This document shows positions 4,512 through 5,611 of a DNA stretch of 5,611 nucleotides, piece after piece (positions within the stretch are counted from its first letter, which is position 1; each line of letters opens with the position of its first letter). Both the position numbers and the translations under genes were made by a program. Under the pieces are notes generated by a model. It was given only the letters and a program-made list of their open reading frames with translations. It made no database searches and was not told the origin of the DNA. The stretch comes from Acidobacteriota bacterium (lineage in GTDB: Bacteria; Acidobacteriota; Blastocatellia; Pyrinomonadales; Pyrinomonadaceae): contig JACCRD010000056.1 of the NCBI GenBank assembly GCA_013813755.1, positions 1-5,611 of the forward strand. The letters are read 5' to 3'.

Positions 4512-5611
4512 ATGCTTTTCCTGACGCAATCCGCCGCCGTTTACGGCATCGACGCGCTTATTGTTGACATTGAAGTGAATCTGCAGCCCGTCAAAGGCGA
4601 AGCTGATACAACTTCGCCGGTCATCATCGTTGGTTTGCCGGACACCGCCGTGCGTGAATCGCGCGAAAGAATCCGCGCGGCGATTACGAACAGCGCGTTT
4701 TTCTTTCCCTTTCACAAAACGACGATTAATCTGGCGCCTGCTGATGTCCGCAAAGAAGGCGCGAGTTTTGATTTGCCGATTGCTCTCGGAATTTTAGGTG
4801 CGAACGGTGATTTGGGAAATTTTGAGGCGCTTGAAAATACTTTAAGCATCGGTGAACTATCTTTAGACGGGCGCGTCCGTCCGGTGCGCGGCGCGCTTTC
4901 GATTGCGCTGCAAGCCCGCGAAAACGGAATCAAAAATCTTCTGCTTCCAGAAGAGAATGCGACCGAAGCCGCAGTCGTTGCAGGCGTTGATGTTTATCCA
5001 GTGAAGGATTTGAGAGAAGCATTGGACATTTGCCAAAGTTTGCAAAGCGGTAAGGAAATGCAGATTCTTCCGCTAAAGCTTGAAAAATCTGAGATGAAGC
5101 CGGAAGAAAATCGTTATCGCGCCGATTTTGCCGAAGTGCGCGGACAGCACAGCACCAAACGTGCTCTCGAAGTTGCCAGCGCGGGCGGTCATAATATTCT
5201 TTTAATCGGACCGCCGGGTTCCGGGAAGACGATGCTGGCAAAGCGTCTGCCGACGATTCTGCCGCCGCTCGAATTTGAAGAATCGCTCGAAATTACAAAA
5301 ATTCATTCGGTCGCGGGGCTAACGGGAAAGAGCGGTTTGATAACGAGCCGCCCGTTCAAATCTCCGCATCATACGGTTTCGCAAGCCGGTTTAATCGGCG
5401 GCGGCTCAATGCCAAAACCCGGCGAAGTTGCGCTCGCGCATCTCGGCGTTTTATTTCTTGACGAACTGCCCGAATTTGACCGGAATGTTCTCGAAGTTTT
5501 GCGCCAACCGATGGAAGACAAACAAGTAACGATTAGTCGCGCGGCAACGTCTCTGACTTTTCCGGCAAATTTTACGCTCGTCGCTTCGATGAATCCGTGC
5601 CCGTGTGGCTA
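4512..5611 (+). CDS. comM: ComM/YifB-family Mg-chelatase-like AAA+ ATPase (runs off right edge)
   Basis: In proteobacteria, ComM is a hexameric ATP-driven branch-migration helicase that extends recombination tracts during natural transformation; the same family (YifB) is widespread in other bacteria. About 366 of the usual ~500 residues are visible. The N-terminal ChlI/Lon-protease-like domain includes QSAAVYGIDA (6-15), VGLPDTAVRESRERIRAAI (40-58), TINLAPADVRKEG (71-83) and FDLPIALGILGA (86-97). The AAA+ domain has Walker A GPPGSGKT (233-240), SPHHTVS (284-290), Walker B VLFLDELPEF (313-322) and NPCPCG (361-366), where the window ends inside the next codon (TA.). The missing part should hold the arginine finger, sensor 2 and the C-terminal Mg_chelatase_C domain. 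The ATG at 4512 is the only standard start after an in-frame TGA at 4491 and fits the family's MLF.TQSAAVYG opening. The frame is open throughout with all motifs intact, so it is cut by the window edge, not degraded. Confidence 0.93.
   Translation, partial: MLFLTQSAAVYGIDALIVDIEVNLQPVKGEADTTSPVIIVGLPDTAVRESRERIRAAITNSAFFFPFHKTTINLAPADVRKEGASFDLPIALGILGANGDLGNFEALENTLSIGELSLDGRVRPVRGALSIALQARENGIKNLLLPEENATEAAVVAGVDVYPVKDLREALDICQSLQSGKEMQILPLKLEKSEMKPEENRYRADFAEVRGQHSTKRALEVASAGGHNILLIGPPGSGKTMLAKRLPTILPPLEFEESLEITKIHSVAGLTGKSGLITSRPFKSPHHTVSQAGLIGGGSMPKPGEVALAHLGVLFLDELPEFDRNVLEVLRQPMEDKQVTISRAATSLTFPANFTLVASMNPCPCG

Noticed and set aside
4485..5241. Minus-strand open frames opposite comM
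   Set aside because: They are antisense shadows of a gene with intact ChlI and AAA+ motifs; none resembles a protein family.
1..5611. CRISPR arrays, tRNA/rRNA genes, riboswitches
   Set aside because: No regularly spaced direct repeats, cloverleaf-like sequence or known aptamer pattern was seen by eye on either strand.

Overview
The window looks like a piece of a bacterial chromosome of moderate to lowish GC with AT-rich intergenic gaps. The gene styles are an ECF sigma factor followed by a zinc-finger anti-sigma factor with a helical tail and exported DUF4097-like proteins, a GKSTYAR-type dCTP deaminase, and a ComM that starts MLFLTQSAAVYGID. Together they resemble the Acidobacteriota, perhaps Blastocatellia/Pyrinomonadaceae. 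That placement is an inference from protein style, not a search result.

Layout, left to right. Positions 1-122 hold the 5' end of an IS3-family-like insertion sequence on the minus strand: the first 26 codons of an OrfA-type transposase plus its leader and probable terminal end. It abuts the last ~75 codons of a TauD/TfdA-type dioxygenase on the plus strand (to 352), whose N-terminal part is missing; the simplest reading is a gene cut by the insertion. Converging on it is an intact dCTP deaminase gene, dcd (402-992, minus).

From 4264 down to 1086, all on the minus strand, lies what looks like one four-gene operon: an ECF sigma factor, a membrane-spanning zf-HC2 anti-sigma factor, and two tandem exported proteins of DUF4097-like beta-repeat character, separated from each other by a single base. 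A hairpin followed by a U-rich tract (1012-1051) ends this operon just before dcd. A candidate promoter (4357-4385) and a strong Shine-Dalgarno sequence (4325-4329) lie upstream of the sigma gene. No ATG, GTG or TTG follows that Shine-Dalgarno at the normal distance in frame, so the true sigma start is uncertain.

After a ~150-base AT-rich divergent gap, comM (YifB family AAA+ ATPase, Mg-chelatase-like) begins at 4512 on the plus strand and runs off the right edge with about 366 of roughly 500 codons present.

How it works together (inference): the anti-sigma factor would hold the sigma factor at the inner membrane through its cytoplasmic zinc finger and sense something through its extracytoplasmic helical tail. 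The two exported beta-rich proteins, co-transcribed with the pair, are candidates for the envelope output or the signal-sensing partner. dcd (dUTP/dTTP supply) and comM (recombination during natural transformation) are ordinary neighbours with no visible functional link to this module.
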